Assembly: GCF_024305245.1 (NCBI RefSeq)
Contig: NZ_JAMWYX010000005.1
Coordinates: 186,001-250,000, forward strand
Direction: 5' to 3'
From: Erythrobacter sp.
GTDB taxonomy: Bacteria > Pseudomonadota > Alphaproteobacteria > Sphingomonadales > Sphingomonadaceae
Length of the DNA: 64,000 bases
Below the pieces are notes generated by a model. That model worked only from the letters and a program-made list of their open reading frames with translations, did not search any database and had not been told where the DNA came from. How positions within the stretch are numbered: the first letter of the stretch is position 1; each line of letters opens with the position of its first letter. Positions 19,327-27,941 of the stretch are shown in pieces. The position numbers and the translations under genes were made by a program.

Positions 19327-20346
19327 TCACAGCGGCGCGGCGGCGGCGGAAGGATCACCGGGCGTACCGAATTGGGACGTTTGCGGTTCCGGCGCGGGTG
19401 AGGCTTCGGGTCGTTCGGGCGCGGGGGTCGAGGCTGTCGCTGCCGTCTCCCCGTCCAGCCGCCCGGCGCGCCGCTGGCGCCACGCCTCGATCAACTCGCG
19501 GCGCTCGTCTGCGGGCAGTTGCCGCAGCGCCTCGCGCCGCTGTTGCGGTGTCATCCGGCGCAGACGCTCCAGCCTGCCCGCCCGTTCAAGCGCGCGCGCA
19601 TCGTCGCGCAGGGGCCGCGCAATATCCTCCCGCGTCAGCCCCTCACCACTCTCGACGCGCTGGAGCAGTTCCTCGCGGCGGGCCTCGATCCGTTCGGCGA
19701 CCAGCCCTTCGCGGCGGGTGCGCGCATCCTCGATCCGCTGCCGTACGCGCGCCTCTTCTTCCGGTGTGGGGAGCGGCAATCCGGCGGCACGGCGACGTTC
19801 GATTTCGCTTTCGATGCGTGAGTCGATGATCTGGCGGCGTGCCTCGACCCGGCCCTGCCGCACCTCATCGATCCGGCGGAAAGCCTCGCCCAGTTCCTCG
19901 GGCGTGTCGATCCGGCCTTCGATCCTGACCGGAGCCAGCGCAGCGGGCTCAGGGTCGGCAGGCGGCGGAACCACCGGCGCTGCTGCGGGGACAGGAGCGG
20001 CCTCTTTGCCGGTGATGCTCGCCCATACCTTTTCGGGTGACGGCACGGCGGGCAGATCGAACCGGTCGAGCAACCCGGTCGCTGCCGCCGCCGTGGCGAG
20101 CGCGCCGAAGCCGATTGCGCCGATGGCCATGCGCCGCCCCAGCCGCCAGCCACGGCCCTGTCCACGTCCGCCTCCGCCACCGGAGCGGCGCAGTTCGGGC
20201 AAAGGAGAAGGCCGGGCCTCGGCAGCGGCCAACACCCGGTCGGCAAACCCGGCAGGCAGCGCGGGCACTGCAAAATCATCCAGCACCCGTGCCAGCGGGC
20301 TGCCGGGAGCGATCGGCGCGCCGTCATCGTGGTCAACGCCGCTCAT
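19327..20346 (-). CDS. Putative anti-sigma factor with periplasmic helical sensor domain
   Basis: A 339-residue single-pass membrane protein. Residues 1-70 are cytoplasmic with a region (LARVLDDFAVPALPAGFADRVL) reminiscent of anti-sigma N-domains but without a zinc-finger His/Cys set. A membrane helix at about 73-92 leads to a Pro/Ala linker, then about 150 residues of highly charged Arg/Glu helices. These include RRMTPQQRREALRQLPADERR, which resembles the LTxxQ motif of Spy/CpxP-type periplasmic sensors. It overlaps the ECF sigma gene by 4 bp (ATGA), which implies translational coupling. The anti-sigma role is inferred from context and topology, not from a recognised domain. Confidence 0.65.
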   Translation of the reverse strand: MSGVDHDDGAPIAPGSPLARVLDDFAVPALPAGFADRVLAAAEARPSPLPELRRSGGGGGRGQGRGWRLGRRMAIGAIGFGALATAAAATGLLDRFDLPAVPSPEKVWASITGKEAAPVPAAAPVVPPPADPEPAALAPVRIEGRIDTPEELGEAFRRIDEVRQGRVEARRQIIDSRIESEIERRRAAGLPLPTPEEEARVRQRIEDARTRREGLVAERIEARREELLQRVESGEGLTREDIARPLRDDARALERAGRLERLRRMTPQQRREALRQLPADERRELIEAWRQRRAGRLDGETAATASTPAPERPEASPAPEPQTSQFGTPGDPSAAAAPL

Positions 20347-20948
20347 CGCGCGTCTCCTTGCGCAGCGAAGGCCTGCCGCAGGCCCGCACGGGCGCGGTGC
20401 AGCAGGGATTCGAACGCCTTGATGTTCATGTCCATCGCCGCGGCGGCTTCGCCATTGGGCAGATCCTCGTAATAGGTCAGCACGATCGCGGCGCGCTGAC
20501 GCTCTGGCAGGGCCATCACCAGTGCGCGCGTGGAACCGTCGCCCTGATCGGCTTCGATCCGGACATCGGCGAGCGGGGTGTCGTCGGCGCGTTCCGGCAC
20601 GTCCTCACCCGACACCCGCCGCGCCAGCCGCAACCGGTCAATCGCGAGATTGGTCACCACCCGTTTCAGCCAGCCGGACAGGCGTAGCGTCGATGCAGCG
20701 CCGCTCCCAGCCGGATGCCTCGCGGCGAGCCGCGGTGCATGGTTCCACAATCTCAGCATCGCCTCCTGCACAATATCCTCGGCTTCGTGGCTGTCGCCGG
20801 TCATACGCCATGCAATGCGGTGGAGCGGCCCTGCATGACGCGCAATCGCCTCACGCAAGGCCGCAGGGTCGCGCGCCGCCATGCGCGCCACCAACGCGGC
20901 ATCATCGGCCGCTGAGGCAGGAGCCGCAGGCTCGCCGCTAGGGGTCAT
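20343..20948 (-). CDS. ECF-type RNA polymerase sigma factor
   Basis: A 201-residue sigma-70 family factor with region 2 (RIAWRMTGDSHEAEDIVQEAMLRLW) and region 4 (LPERQRAAIVLTYYEDLPNGEAAAAM, then FESLLHRARAGLRQ), the short two-domain layout of ECF factors. The ATG at 20948 is used; a TTG four codons upstream is an alternative. It overlaps the putative anti-sigma gene. A likely target is the secreted repeat protein gene downstream. Subgroup not identified; it is not the general-stress EcfG arrangement, since no PhyR or NepR is nearby. Confidence 0.9.
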   Translation of the reverse strand: MTPSGEPAAPASAADDAALVARMAARDPAALREAIARHAGPLHRIAWRMTGDSHEAEDIVQEAMLRLWNHAPRLAARHPAGSGAASTLRLSGWLKRVVTNLAIDRLRLARRVSGEDVPERADDTPLADVRIEADQGDGSTRALVMALPERQRAAIVLTYYEDLPNGEAAAAMDMNIKAFESLLHRARAGLRQAFAAQGDAR

Positions 20949-21040
20949 GTCTGCGCGCAAAGTGCCCCGGTTCCGGTTACGTGTCGTCGATCACTCGGGG
21001 GCTTAACGGCGTTGGGTGCAAAAACCCTTCGCACCGTCGA

Positions 21041-22552
21041 TCATTCCGCCCGCGGCAGGCGCAATTCGACCAGCAGCCCGCCTAGGTCCTCACTGGTCCC
21101 CAGCTGGACGCTGCCGCCGTAGATTTCCGCGACGTCGCGCACGATTGCGAGGCCAAGGCCGGTGCCGGGCTTGCCGGTATCGAGCCGCGCCCCGCGATCG
21201 AAAATGCGGATGCGTTCGGCCTCGGGAATGCCGGTGCCGTCATCCTCAACCCAGATCAGGCATTCGCCATCACGCTGCTCGGCGCTCTCTTCATCGGGGT
21301 CGATGGTTACGAATACACTGCCCCCGCCGTATTTGGCGGCGTTCTCGATCAGGTTGCCGAGCATCTCGTCGAGGTCCTGCCGCTCGATCGCCACATCGGC
21401 ATCGCGGCTGCCCGCGATGTCGAGCCGACCCTGCGGATAAAGCCGCTCGACCGCGCGGCGCACGGCTTCGGCGCTGGCCATCACATTGGTTCGGGCATGG
21501 CCGACCGCCCGCCGTCCGACTGCGCGGGCACGCGCCAGATGGTGGTCGACATGGCGCTGCATCGTGCGGGTCTCGCGCATTACTGCCTCGCCCAGATCGG
21601 GCGCGCGCGCGGTCGCGGCGTTGGTCAGCACGGTCAGCGGCGTCTTGAGCGCGTGGGCGAGATTGCCCGCATGGCGACGCGCTTCCTCCGCCTGCCGTTC
21701 GGAATGGTCGAGCAGCGCGTTCAACTCCTCGACCAGCGGCTGCACTTCGGTTGGCAGCGGATCGGTGATGCGGTTCGCGCCGGTGGTGCGCAGCTTCTGG
21801 ATCGCCGCCCGCACCCGCCGCAGAGGCGAAAGGCCGTAGCGAATCTGCAACAGCGCCATCACCAGCAGGCCCAGCCCCAGGACCGCGAAGCTCCAGATCA
21901 GGATCAGCCGCACGCGGGCAATCTGGGTGTCCATCTGCTCGGTCGCGCTGGCGACGGCAAAGGTCCAGCGCGTCTCGCTGCCCGGCAGGATCACGGTGCG
22001 CTCGGCAATCCGCAGCGGTTCGCCTGCGAACTGATCGGAGTTGTGGAAATGCACCTCGCTGTTGAAATCCTCGCCCGTGGTCTTCACCCCCTGCAAGGTG
22101 AGCGTGCGATCCCACAGGCTGCGCGAGGCAATCGGCTCGAAATCGCCGCCGCTGATCTGCCAATACAGCCCGCTTCCCGGTTCTAGGAAGCGCTGGTCGC
22201 CGAGTGCGCGGTAGAACCACACCTCGCCGAAGGGGTCGATCTCGGCCGAGGCGATCATGGCGGTGAGGATGTAATCGAGCTGTTCGTCGAAGTTCTCTTC
22301 AACCTGCGTGGTGAGTGTCCGGTCGAGCGCGATGCCGCCGCCCAGCAGCAGCACGAAGATCCACCCCGCCGCGATCAGCCCCATGCGCCGCGCAAGGCTG
22401 GCGCGCGGTTGCGCTGCGGGCGCGGTGCTCACCGGCTCCGGCACGGCTGCGGCCCCGCCCGCGGGCAAGGTGCTGCGCGCTTCGCCGCCGGCCCCTGCCG
22501 CCTCAGGCGCGCGGGGCTTCGGCGGGGTCGTCGAGGCTGTAACCGAGGCCAC
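21041..22552 (-). CDS. Sensor histidine kinase (PhoQ-like topology)
   Basis: A 503-residue inner-membrane kinase. A Pro/Ala-rich tail precedes membrane helix 1 (about 57-76). A periplasmic domain of about 135 residues follows, then helix 2 (IWSFAVLGLGLLVMALL), HAMP, and HisKA with phospho-acceptor His in HALKTPL. The HATPase N-box NLIENAAKYGG, DDGTGIP and GTGLGLAI complete the chain. The gene overlaps the response-regulator gene by 50 bp if the first ATG is used; the unusual polar N-terminus suggests the real start may be further in, but no clear ribosome-binding site decides it. Signal unknown. The partner PepSY gene suggests an envelope or metal-ion cue. Confidence 0.9.
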   Translation of the reverse strand: MASVTASTTPPKPRAPEAAGAGGEARSTLPAGGAAAVPEPVSTAPAAQPRASLARRMGLIAAGWIFVLLLGGGIALDRTLTTQVEENFDEQLDYILTAMIASAEIDPFGEVWFYRALGDQRFLEPGSGLYWQISGGDFEPIASRSLWDRTLTLQGVKTTGEDFNSEVHFHNSDQFAGEPLRIAERTVILPGSETRWTFAVASATEQMDTQIARVRLILIWSFAVLGLGLLVMALLQIRYGLSPLRRVRAAIQKLRTTGANRITDPLPTEVQPLVEELNALLDHSERQAEEARRHAGNLAHALKTPLTVLTNAATARAPDLGEAVMRETRTMQRHVDHHLARARAVGRRAVGHARTNVMASAEAVRRAVERLYPQGRLDIAGSRDADVAIERQDLDEMLGNLIENAAKYGGGSVFVTIDPDEESAEQRDGECLIWVEDDGTGIPEAERIRIFDRGARLDTGKPGTGLGLAIVRDVAEIYGGSVQLGTSEDLGGLLVELRLPRAE

Positions 22553-23180
22553 GGATAGTCGTTATAACGTCTGCGCCAAGCTTCTTGCGGATGCGGGTGA
22601 CGAACACTTCGATCGTGTTCGAATCCCGGTCGAAATCCTGATCGTAGATATGTTCGATCAATTCGGTGCGGCTGACGACCTTGCCCTTGTGGTGCATGAG
22701 GTAGGACAGCAGCTTGTATTCCTGCGCGGTCAGCTTGACCGGCTCTCCCGCCAGCGTCACCCGGCCCGAACGCGTGTCCAGCCGCACGTCGCCCGCAGTG
22801 AGTTCGGACGAGGTATTGCCCGAAGCGCGGCGGATCAGCGCGCGCAGCCGGGCGATCAGTTCCTCGGTCTGGAACGGCTTGGCGAGGTAATCATCCGCGC
22901 CTGCATCAAGACCTGCAACCTTGTCCGACCAGCTGTCGCGCGCGGTCAGGACCAGCACCGGGAAGGTGCGCCCTTCGCGCCTCCACATGCCAAGCACGGT
23001 CAACCCGTCGATCTCCGGCAGGCCGAGATCGAGCACGACCGCGTCGTAATCCTCGGTCGAGCCCATGAAGTGCCCGTCCTCGCCATCGGCGGAGAGATCG
23101 ACGGCATAGCCGTGTTGCTCCAGCGTCGACTTGAGCTGCGCGCCCAGCGTGGGCTCATCCTCGACGATCAGAATTCGCAT
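22503..23180 (-). CDS. OmpR/PhoP-family response regulator
   Basis: A 225-residue two-domain regulator. The receiver has acidic residues in IVEDEP, phospho-acceptor Asp51 in VVLDLGLPEIDG, Thr in VLTARD and Lys in DYLAKPF. The winged-helix output domain has LTAQEYKLLSYLMHHKGKVVSR and NTIEVFVTRIRKKLG. It is the partner of the overlapping histidine kinase and lies 120 bp downstream of the PepSY gene, forming a three-gene unit. The ATG at 23180 starts exactly at the receiver. Confidence 0.95.
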   Translation of the reverse strand: MRILIVEDEPTLGAQLKSTLEQHGYAVDLSADGEDGHFMGSTEDYDAVVLDLGLPEIDGLTVLGMWRREGRTFPVLVLTARDSWSDKVAGLDAGADDYLAKPFQTEELIARLRALIRRASGNTSSELTAGDVRLDTRSGRVTLAGEPVKLTAQEYKLLSYLMHHKGKVVSRTELIEHIYDQDFDRDSNTIEVFVTRIRKKLGADVITTIRGLGYSLDDPAEAPRA

Positions 23181-23300
23181 GTTCCACCATTTTCCTGCTG
23201 CATGAACGGCCGTTTGGTGCGCTTTTGCCGCGCCAGCGTCAAGCAACCGGCATGCGAAGAACCGCTGCCTGTCCCCCGATGATGCCGCTTTGACCGACTG

Positions 23301-23615
23301 TCAGCGCGAACGCCCGATGACCTTGCCGGTGCGGGCATCGACATCGACATAGGTAACGCGGCCATCGCGAATGAACTTGAGGCGATAGGCCCGCGCAATC
23401 GAATCGTAAGCGGGGCCGAGATATTCGCTGCCCTGCATCTGCGGCAGGATACGGCGCTCGATCTCGCGCAGCGACAGCTGGTTGCCCGCCTGCGCCTCGC
23501 GCCGCGCTTCGCCCTGATCGCCGCCGGACTGTTCCTGCGCAACGGCAGGCAGCGCAAGGCCACCCAGCGTCAGCGCAGCGACAAGTCCGGCAAAAAGGGA
23601 ACGAAAGCGTTTCAT
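23301..23615 (-). CDS. Exported PepSY-domain protein
   Basis: A 104-residue secreted protein: signal peptide (MKRFRSLFAGLVAALTLGGLALPAVA, cleavage before QEQ), a Gln/Gly/Glu linker, then a single PepSY fold ending YRLKFIRDGRVTYVDVDARTGKVIG. Small PepSY proteins upstream of PhoPQ-like systems are common and are thought to act as accessory periplasmic regulators or inhibitors. The start follows GGGGACACC. It is the first gene of the unit with the response regulator and kinase. Confidence 0.85.
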   Translation of the reverse strand: MKRFRSLFAGLVAALTLGGLALPAVAQEQSGGDQGEARREAQAGNQLSLREIERRILPQMQGSEYLGPAYDSIARAYRLKFIRDGRVTYVDVDARTGKVIGRSR

Positions 23616-23665
23616 GGTGTCCCCATGCCTAGTCGGATCGCTTTGAACAAGGAGTGAATGGGCGA

Positions 23666-24412
23666 TCATTCGACGGCGGGCGCCATGTCATCGACCAGTT
23701 CGTAGGTGATCGAGATGGCGACACCGGAGGAAACCATGCCCGGCTGCACCGCTATCCGCGAGCCGGTCACCATGATCTTGTCTGCGCTCATCATCGCCTG
23801 CTCGGGCATCGGCGCGCGGTTCTGCATCGCCTCGCTGACCTTCAGCACCTTCACGCCGTCATAGCCGAGCATCGCGGCATAGGCCTGCGCGCGCTCTGCC
23901 GCCCGCTCGATCGCCCGCTTGCGCGCCGCATCCTTGGCCGCTGCGTCATCCTCGATACTGAAGTTCGGGCCGGACAGGTCGGTCGCGCCCGCAGCCACCA
24001 GCGCATCGAGCACCGTGCCGGTATCCTCGATCTTGCGCAGGTTCACGCTGACACGGTTGGACACCTGATAACCGCGGAAGATCTGGCGCTGGCCTTCGCG
24101 GTCGTAGTCATAGCGCGCATTAAGATTGATGCCGGTGGTCTGGATGTCCTTTTCGGCGACGCCCAGCGATTTGATGCGGGCGATCACCTTTTCCATCTCG
24201 GCAGAGTTCATCCGCAGCGCCTCGACCGCGGTCGGTGCCTCGCTGGTCACGCCAGCGCCGATGGTCGCCATGTCGGGCGCAACAGTGACGCTTTCGAAGA
24301 TGTCGAGTTCGATCACCGGGCCGCTCGCCTCGATCTCGACGTTGGCGGCGTAGGCAGTGGTAGGCAGCGCGAACGCGCTGGCGGCGATCATGGCAAGGGC
24401 GGGACGGATCAT
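23666..24412 (-). CDS. SIMPL-domain (DUF541) periplasmic protein
   Basis: A 248-residue exported protein with signal peptide ending AYA before ANVEIEAS. It has the DUF541/SIMPL layout: VTVAPDMATIGAGVTSEAPTA, ALRMNSAEMEKVIARIKSLGV, IQTTGINLNARYDYD, and a C-terminal helix AARKRAIERAAERAQAYA. Members form oligomeric rings in the periplasm or outer membrane (compare E. coli YggE/BP26); the biochemical role is unclear. The ATG at 24412 follows GGAGGAACC; the frame extends far upstream but that part is antisense to the ABC-F gene. Confidence 0.9.
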   Translation of the reverse strand: MIRPALAMIAASAFALPTTAYAANVEIEASGPVIELDIFESVTVAPDMATIGAGVTSEAPTAVEALRMNSAEMEKVIARIKSLGVAEKDIQTTGINLNARYDYDREGQRQIFRGYQVSNRVSVNLRKIEDTGTVLDALVAAGATDLSGPNFSIEDDAAAKDAARKRAIERAAERAQAYAAMLGYDGVKVLKVSEAMQNRAPMPEQAMMSADKIMVTGSRIAVQPGMVSSGVAISITYELVDDMAPAVE

Positions 24413-24511
24413 CACAGGTTCCTCCAAAAGACGCGCCATTGAACCGGCACGGCTTTCGTAGCGCTGAACCGCCTTGGCACAAGGTTGCCAAGCCCCTACT
24501 TGGCGCAGCCT

Positions 24512-26335
24512 ATGGCGCAACCACCTATCTTTTCGCTCGAAGGCATCGCTCTGCAACAAGGCGGGCGCTGGCTGTTCGGTGGCCCGAGCCCCACCAGCGG
24601 CACGGAGCCGGTCGATCTGCACGTGCTGCCGGGCGACCGGCTGGCGCTGATCGGGCGCAACGGCGCGGGCAAGACCACGCTGCTGCGGTTGATGATGGGG
24701 CGGATCGATGCGGATCGCGGAATGCGCCGCGTGAAGCCGGGCACGCGGATCGTGTTTCTGGAACAGGACCCCGATTTCGGCGCCGCGGAGACGCTGATGG
24801 ACTTCGCACTGGCAGGCGACAAAGCGCCCGAGCCCCACGAGGTCGAAGCCATCGCCGGGCAGCTGGGCATCGACATGAGCCGCCCGGCGGAGACTGCCAG
24901 CGGAGGCGAGCGCCGACGCGCCGCCATCGCCCGCGCGCTGGCGCAGGACCCCGATCTGCTGCTGCTGGACGAGCCGACCAATCACCTCGACCTCAGCGCC
25001 ATCGACTGGCTGGAGGACTGGTTGAGCCGCTATCGCGGCGCGTTCATCACCATTAGCCACGACCGCACCTTCCTCACCCGCCTGACCCGCGCGACCCTGT
25101 GGCTCGACCGCGGGACGATGCGGCGCAAGGAGGTCGGCTTCGGCGGCTACGAGGCGTGGGAGGAACAGGTCTACGCCGAGGAGGCCCGCGCCGCCGAGCG
25201 GATGGATGCCAAGCTCAAGATCGAGGCGCACTGGCTCGAACGCGGCGTAACCGCGCGGCGCAAGCGCAACCAGGGGCGGCTGGAGAAGCTGCATCAGATG
25301 CGCGCGACGCGGGCGGCGATGATCTCGGGCGCGGGCGTTGCCAAGCTGAAGCTTTCGAGCGACGATGACTTCAAGTCGAAATCGGTGATCGTCGCGGAAG
25401 GCATCTCCAAGACATACGGGGAGCGCGCGGTCATCAAGCCGTTCTCCTTGCGCATCCAGAACGGCGACCGCATCGGCATTGTCGGATCGAATGGCGCGGG
25501 CAAGACCACGCTGCTGAAGCTGCTGACCCGCGAGATCGAACCCGATACCGGCACCGTCACCCATGCCCGCACGCTTTCTGGCGTAATGATCGACCAGCAG
25601 CGCAAGCTGCTCGAACCCGGCGCCACCGTGCGCCAGATCCTTGCAGAAGGTGGCGACTGGATCGATGTGCGGGGCGTGCGCAAGCATGTCATGGCCTACC
25701 TAAAGGACTTCCTGTTCGATCCCGGTCTGGTCGATACCAAGGTCGGCATCCTGTCGGGCGGTGAGCGTTCGCGCCTGCTGCTGGCCCGCGAGTTCGCCCG
25801 CACCGCCAACCTGCTGGTGCTGGACGAGCCGACCAATGATCTCGACCTCGAAACGCTTGATTTGCTTCAGGAAGTGATCGCGGATTTCGACGGCACCGTG
25901 CTGATCGTAAGCCACGACCGCGACTTCCTCGACCGCACCGTGACGCTGACGCTCGGCCTCGACGGGTCGGGCAAGGTCGATATCGTCGCGGGCGGCTATG
26001 CCGACTGGGAAGCCAAGCGCAAGGCACCCGTCGCCGCCCGTTCCGCCGCCGCTCCGCGCAAGGACGATGCCACCGCTCCGGCCCCGTCCATGCCCACCAA
26101 ACCCGCCGCCAAGCTGACCTACAAGGACCAGCGCGACTACGACATCCTGCCCGCACGGATCGAGGAACTCGAAACCGCGATCGCCAAGGGTGAGGCGATC
26201 CTTGCCGATCCCGAGCTCTACGCCAAGGATCCCCAGCGCTTCGCCGCCATCTCCGCCGGCATCGAAACCGCCCGCGCCGAGAGGGACGCCGCCGAGGAAC
26301 GCTGGCTGATGCTGGCCGAACTGGTGGAAGGTTGA
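24512..26335 (+). CDS. uup: ABC-F family ATPase (Uup-like)
   Basis: A 607-residue soluble ABC protein with two nucleotide-binding domains and no membrane part. Walker A motifs are GRNGAGKTT and GSNGAGKTT. Signatures are SGGERRRAAIARAL and LSGGERSRLLLAREF, and Walker B motifs are LLLDEPTNHLD and LVLDEPTNDLD. The interdomain arm is rich in Arg/Lys, and the C-terminal coiled coil (about 540-605) is typical of Uup. Uup-type proteins act on ribosomes and in DNA-repair-linked precise excision. The ATG at 24512 is preferred to a TTG 27 bp earlier. Its stop overlaps the next gene. Confidence 0.93.
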   Translation: MAQPPIFSLEGIALQQGGRWLFGGPSPTSGTEPVDLHVLPGDRLALIGRNGAGKTTLLRLMMGRIDADRGMRRVKPGTRIVFLEQDPDFGAAETLMDFALAGDKAPEPHEVEAIAGQLGIDMSRPAETASGGERRRAAIARALAQDPDLLLLDEPTNHLDLSAIDWLEDWLSRYRGAFITISHDRTFLTRLTRATLWLDRGTMRRKEVGFGGYEAWEEQVYAEEARAAERMDAKLKIEAHWLERGVTARRKRNQGRLEKLHQMRATRAAMISGAGVAKLKLSSDDDFKSKSVIVAEGISKTYGERAVIKPFSLRIQNGDRIGIVGSNGAGKTTLLKLLTREIEPDTGTVTHARTLSGVMIDQQRKLLEPGATVRQILAEGGDWIDVRGVRKHVMAYLKDFLFDPGLVDTKVGILSGGERSRLLLAREFARTANLLVLDEPTNDLDLETLDLLQEVIADFDGTVLIVSHDRDFLDRTVTLTLGLDGSGKVDIVAGGYADWEAKRKAPVAARSAAAPRKDDATAPAPSMPTKPAAKLTYKDQRDYDILPARIEELETAIAKGEAILADPELYAKDPQRFAAISAGIETARAERDAAEERWLMLAELVEG

Positions 26336-26946
26336 ACGACAGCCGCGAAACCGCAGCCGCCGCCTTGCACCGGCGCATTGCCGCCTGCACGCTCTGCGCC
26401 GCGCACCTGCCGCTCGGCCCGCGCCCGGTCACGCAGTTTTCGCCAGCCAGCCGGTTGCTGATCATCGGCCAGGCACCCGGAACCAAGGTTCATGCCAGCG
26501 GCGTGCCGTGGGACGATGACAGCGGTGACCGGCTGCGCGGCTGGCTCGGCATCGACCGCGAGGCCATGTATGATGACGCCCGCATAGCGATCGTGCCGAT
26601 GGGCTTCTGCTATCCCGGCAAGCTGTCGGGCGGCGATGCTCCGCCGCGCCGCGAATGTGCGCCGCAGTGGCATGGCGCGGTGCTGGGCCTGCTGCCCGAA
26701 GACCGGCTGACCCTGCTGGTCGGCGCCTATGCCCAGGCGCATTACCTGCCCCACACCCGCCGCCTTTCCATGACCGAGCGGGTGCGCCGCTTCGGCGAAT
26801 ACGGCAACATCATCGCCTTGCCCCACCCGGCATGGCGCGCGCGGCTGTGGATGGCCAAGCACCCGTGGTTCGAAGCCGACATCCTGCCGCAGCTGCGCGC
26901 GAAGGTCGCCGCGCTGTTCGGTTCCGGCCCTGTAGGAGACACATGA
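26332..26946 (+). CDS. Uracil-DNA-glycosylase-superfamily protein
   Basis: A 204-residue single-domain protein of the UDG fold. Motif A is IIGQAPGTKVHASGVPWDD, and the family also shows LRGWLGIDRE, GFCYPGKLSGGDAPPRREC and the late ALPHPAWR. An N-terminal CTLC pair and a later Cys could carry an iron-sulfur cluster as in family 4/5 enzymes, but the full four-Cys set is not certain. The start is TTG at 26332 in a TTGA overlap with the uup-like gene, which implies coupling. Actual glycosylase activity is unproven for this subfamily. Confidence 0.8.
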   Translation: MNDSRETAAAALHRRIAACTLCAAHLPLGPRPVTQFSPASRLLIIGQAPGTKVHASGVPWDDDSGDRLRGWLGIDREAMYDDARIAIVPMGFCYPGKLSGGDAPPRRECAPQWHGAVLGLLPEDRLTLLVGAYAQAHYLPHTRRLSMTERVRRFGEYGNIIALPHPAWRARLWMAKHPWFEADILPQLRAKVAALFGSGPVGDT

Positions 26947-27080
26947 GACACTGTCCTGGAGTCGAAAACCTGTCCCCTCAGCGATGGCATGATTATCGCC
27001 CCGAGATCGCGGTTCGCCTCACGAATTCTTAAGCGTCCTGACGTATTTACAGGCAAAGTCAGCCGCTTGGGGAGCCTGCC

Positions 27081-27329
27081 GTGTCGAATGTCGCCAAAGC
27101 GATTTTGGGAATGATCCTGTTTTCCGTGTGGGGGCCGTATCTGCTCTATGTGTGGATGGTGCCGGGCGCGGTTCCGCAATGGGCATTCGCGCCCGGCATG
27201 CGCCGTGCCTTCATGCTCAGCCGCGAATACGAGCCGACGATCTTCACGCTGCTGTTCGGGATCGGCTTCACCGCGCTCGTGTTCGTCGGGGTCTACCGGC
27301 TGGCGACGGGCCGGATTGTGAACACTTGA
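27081..27329 (+). CDS. Small membrane protein with two helices
   Basis: An 82-residue protein starting at GTG behind TTGGGGAG. Two hydrophobic helices (AILGMILFSVWGPYLLYVWMV and FTLLFGIGFTALVFVGVYRLA) flank a polar loop with MRRAFMLSREYE. No known domain is recognised. It lies between the glycosylase-like gene and the DUF6456 gene, with 134 bp of non-coding sequence before it. Confidence 0.65.
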   Translation: MSNVAKAILGMILFSVWGPYLLYVWMVPGAVPQWAFAPGMRRAFMLSREYEPTIFTLLFGIGFTALVFVGVYRLATGRIVNT

Positions 27330-27350
27330 GCGCGGCGGGGTCACGTCGCT

Positions 27351-27845
27351 TCACCTGATCCGGTAGAATTGCGCCACGCGTTCGAGCGCGATCTTCAGCA
27401 CCAGCTTGCCGCTCCGGGCGGGCCAGCCGAGCCCTTTCTCGGCCTCGGGCAGCGCTTCGCCTGCGCACACCACGCGCCACAGGATGTCCTCCAGCCCCTT
27501 GCCCGCCGCCGTAATCGCGCCGTCGAACCGCTGGCGCGCGGCGATCTGGCGTTCGGTTGGCGACAGGCCGCGATCGTCGGTGGACTTCACCCGCACCGGA
27601 TCCCAGCGCATGGTGACGCTGGCGGATAGCTGCGCACGTTCGTAATCGCTGCGCAGCGCCTCGCCCGCATCGAACAGTCGATCATCCAGATGCCCGCGCG
27701 CGTGGAGCCAGGCGAGCGGGGATTCGGCGAGGTTGACCGTTACCGTGCGGGCAGAACGCGCGCCGGTTTTGGCTGCTCGCTCACCCGCCCCGCTCCGGCG
27801 CGGGCCTTCGGCTGTGAGTTCGCGTTCGACCAATTGGCGCTTCAT
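27351..27845 (-). CDS. DUF6456-domain protein
   Basis: A 164-residue cytoplasmic protein whose core (NLAESPLAWLHARGHLDDR, FDAGEALRSDYERAQLS, VTMRWDP, GLEDILWRVVCAGEALPEAE) fits the alphaproteobacterial DUF6456 family. These often look like replication- or helix-turn-helix-related proteins of unknown function. The ATG at 27845 follows GGGAGGACATC. It is divergent from an XRE regulator across a palindrome, which suggests co-regulation. Confidence 0.8.
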   Translation of the reverse strand: MKRQLVERELTAEGPRRSGAGERAAKTGARSARTVTVNLAESPLAWLHARGHLDDRLFDAGEALRSDYERAQLSASVTMRWDPVRVKSTDDRGLSPTERQIAARQRFDGAITAAGKGLEDILWRVVCAGEALPEAEKGLGWPARSGKLVLKIALERVAQFYRIR

Positions 27846-27911
27846 GCGGATGTCCTCCCTTTTTTTCGACACGAGCGACTTGCCAAACCGGCCATCTTGT
27901 AGGAAAGGAAA

Positions 27912-27924
27912 AACCATAATGGTT
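27912..27924. promoter_or_regulatory. Candidate operator in the DUF6456/XRE divergent spacer
   Basis: AACCATAATGGTT is a 13-bp palindrome with a single central base. It sits midway in the 96-bp spacer between divergent genes, 17 bp before the XRE start. Autoregulation by the XRE protein is the simplest reading. Confidence 0.45.
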
Positions 27925-27941
27925 AGTTGTAAGGCAGCTCG

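Noticed and set aside
26947..27080. Possible insertion-sequence end (TGTCC-containing bases) after the glycosylase-like gene
   Set aside because: No matching inverted end, target duplication or transposase remnant was found nearby.
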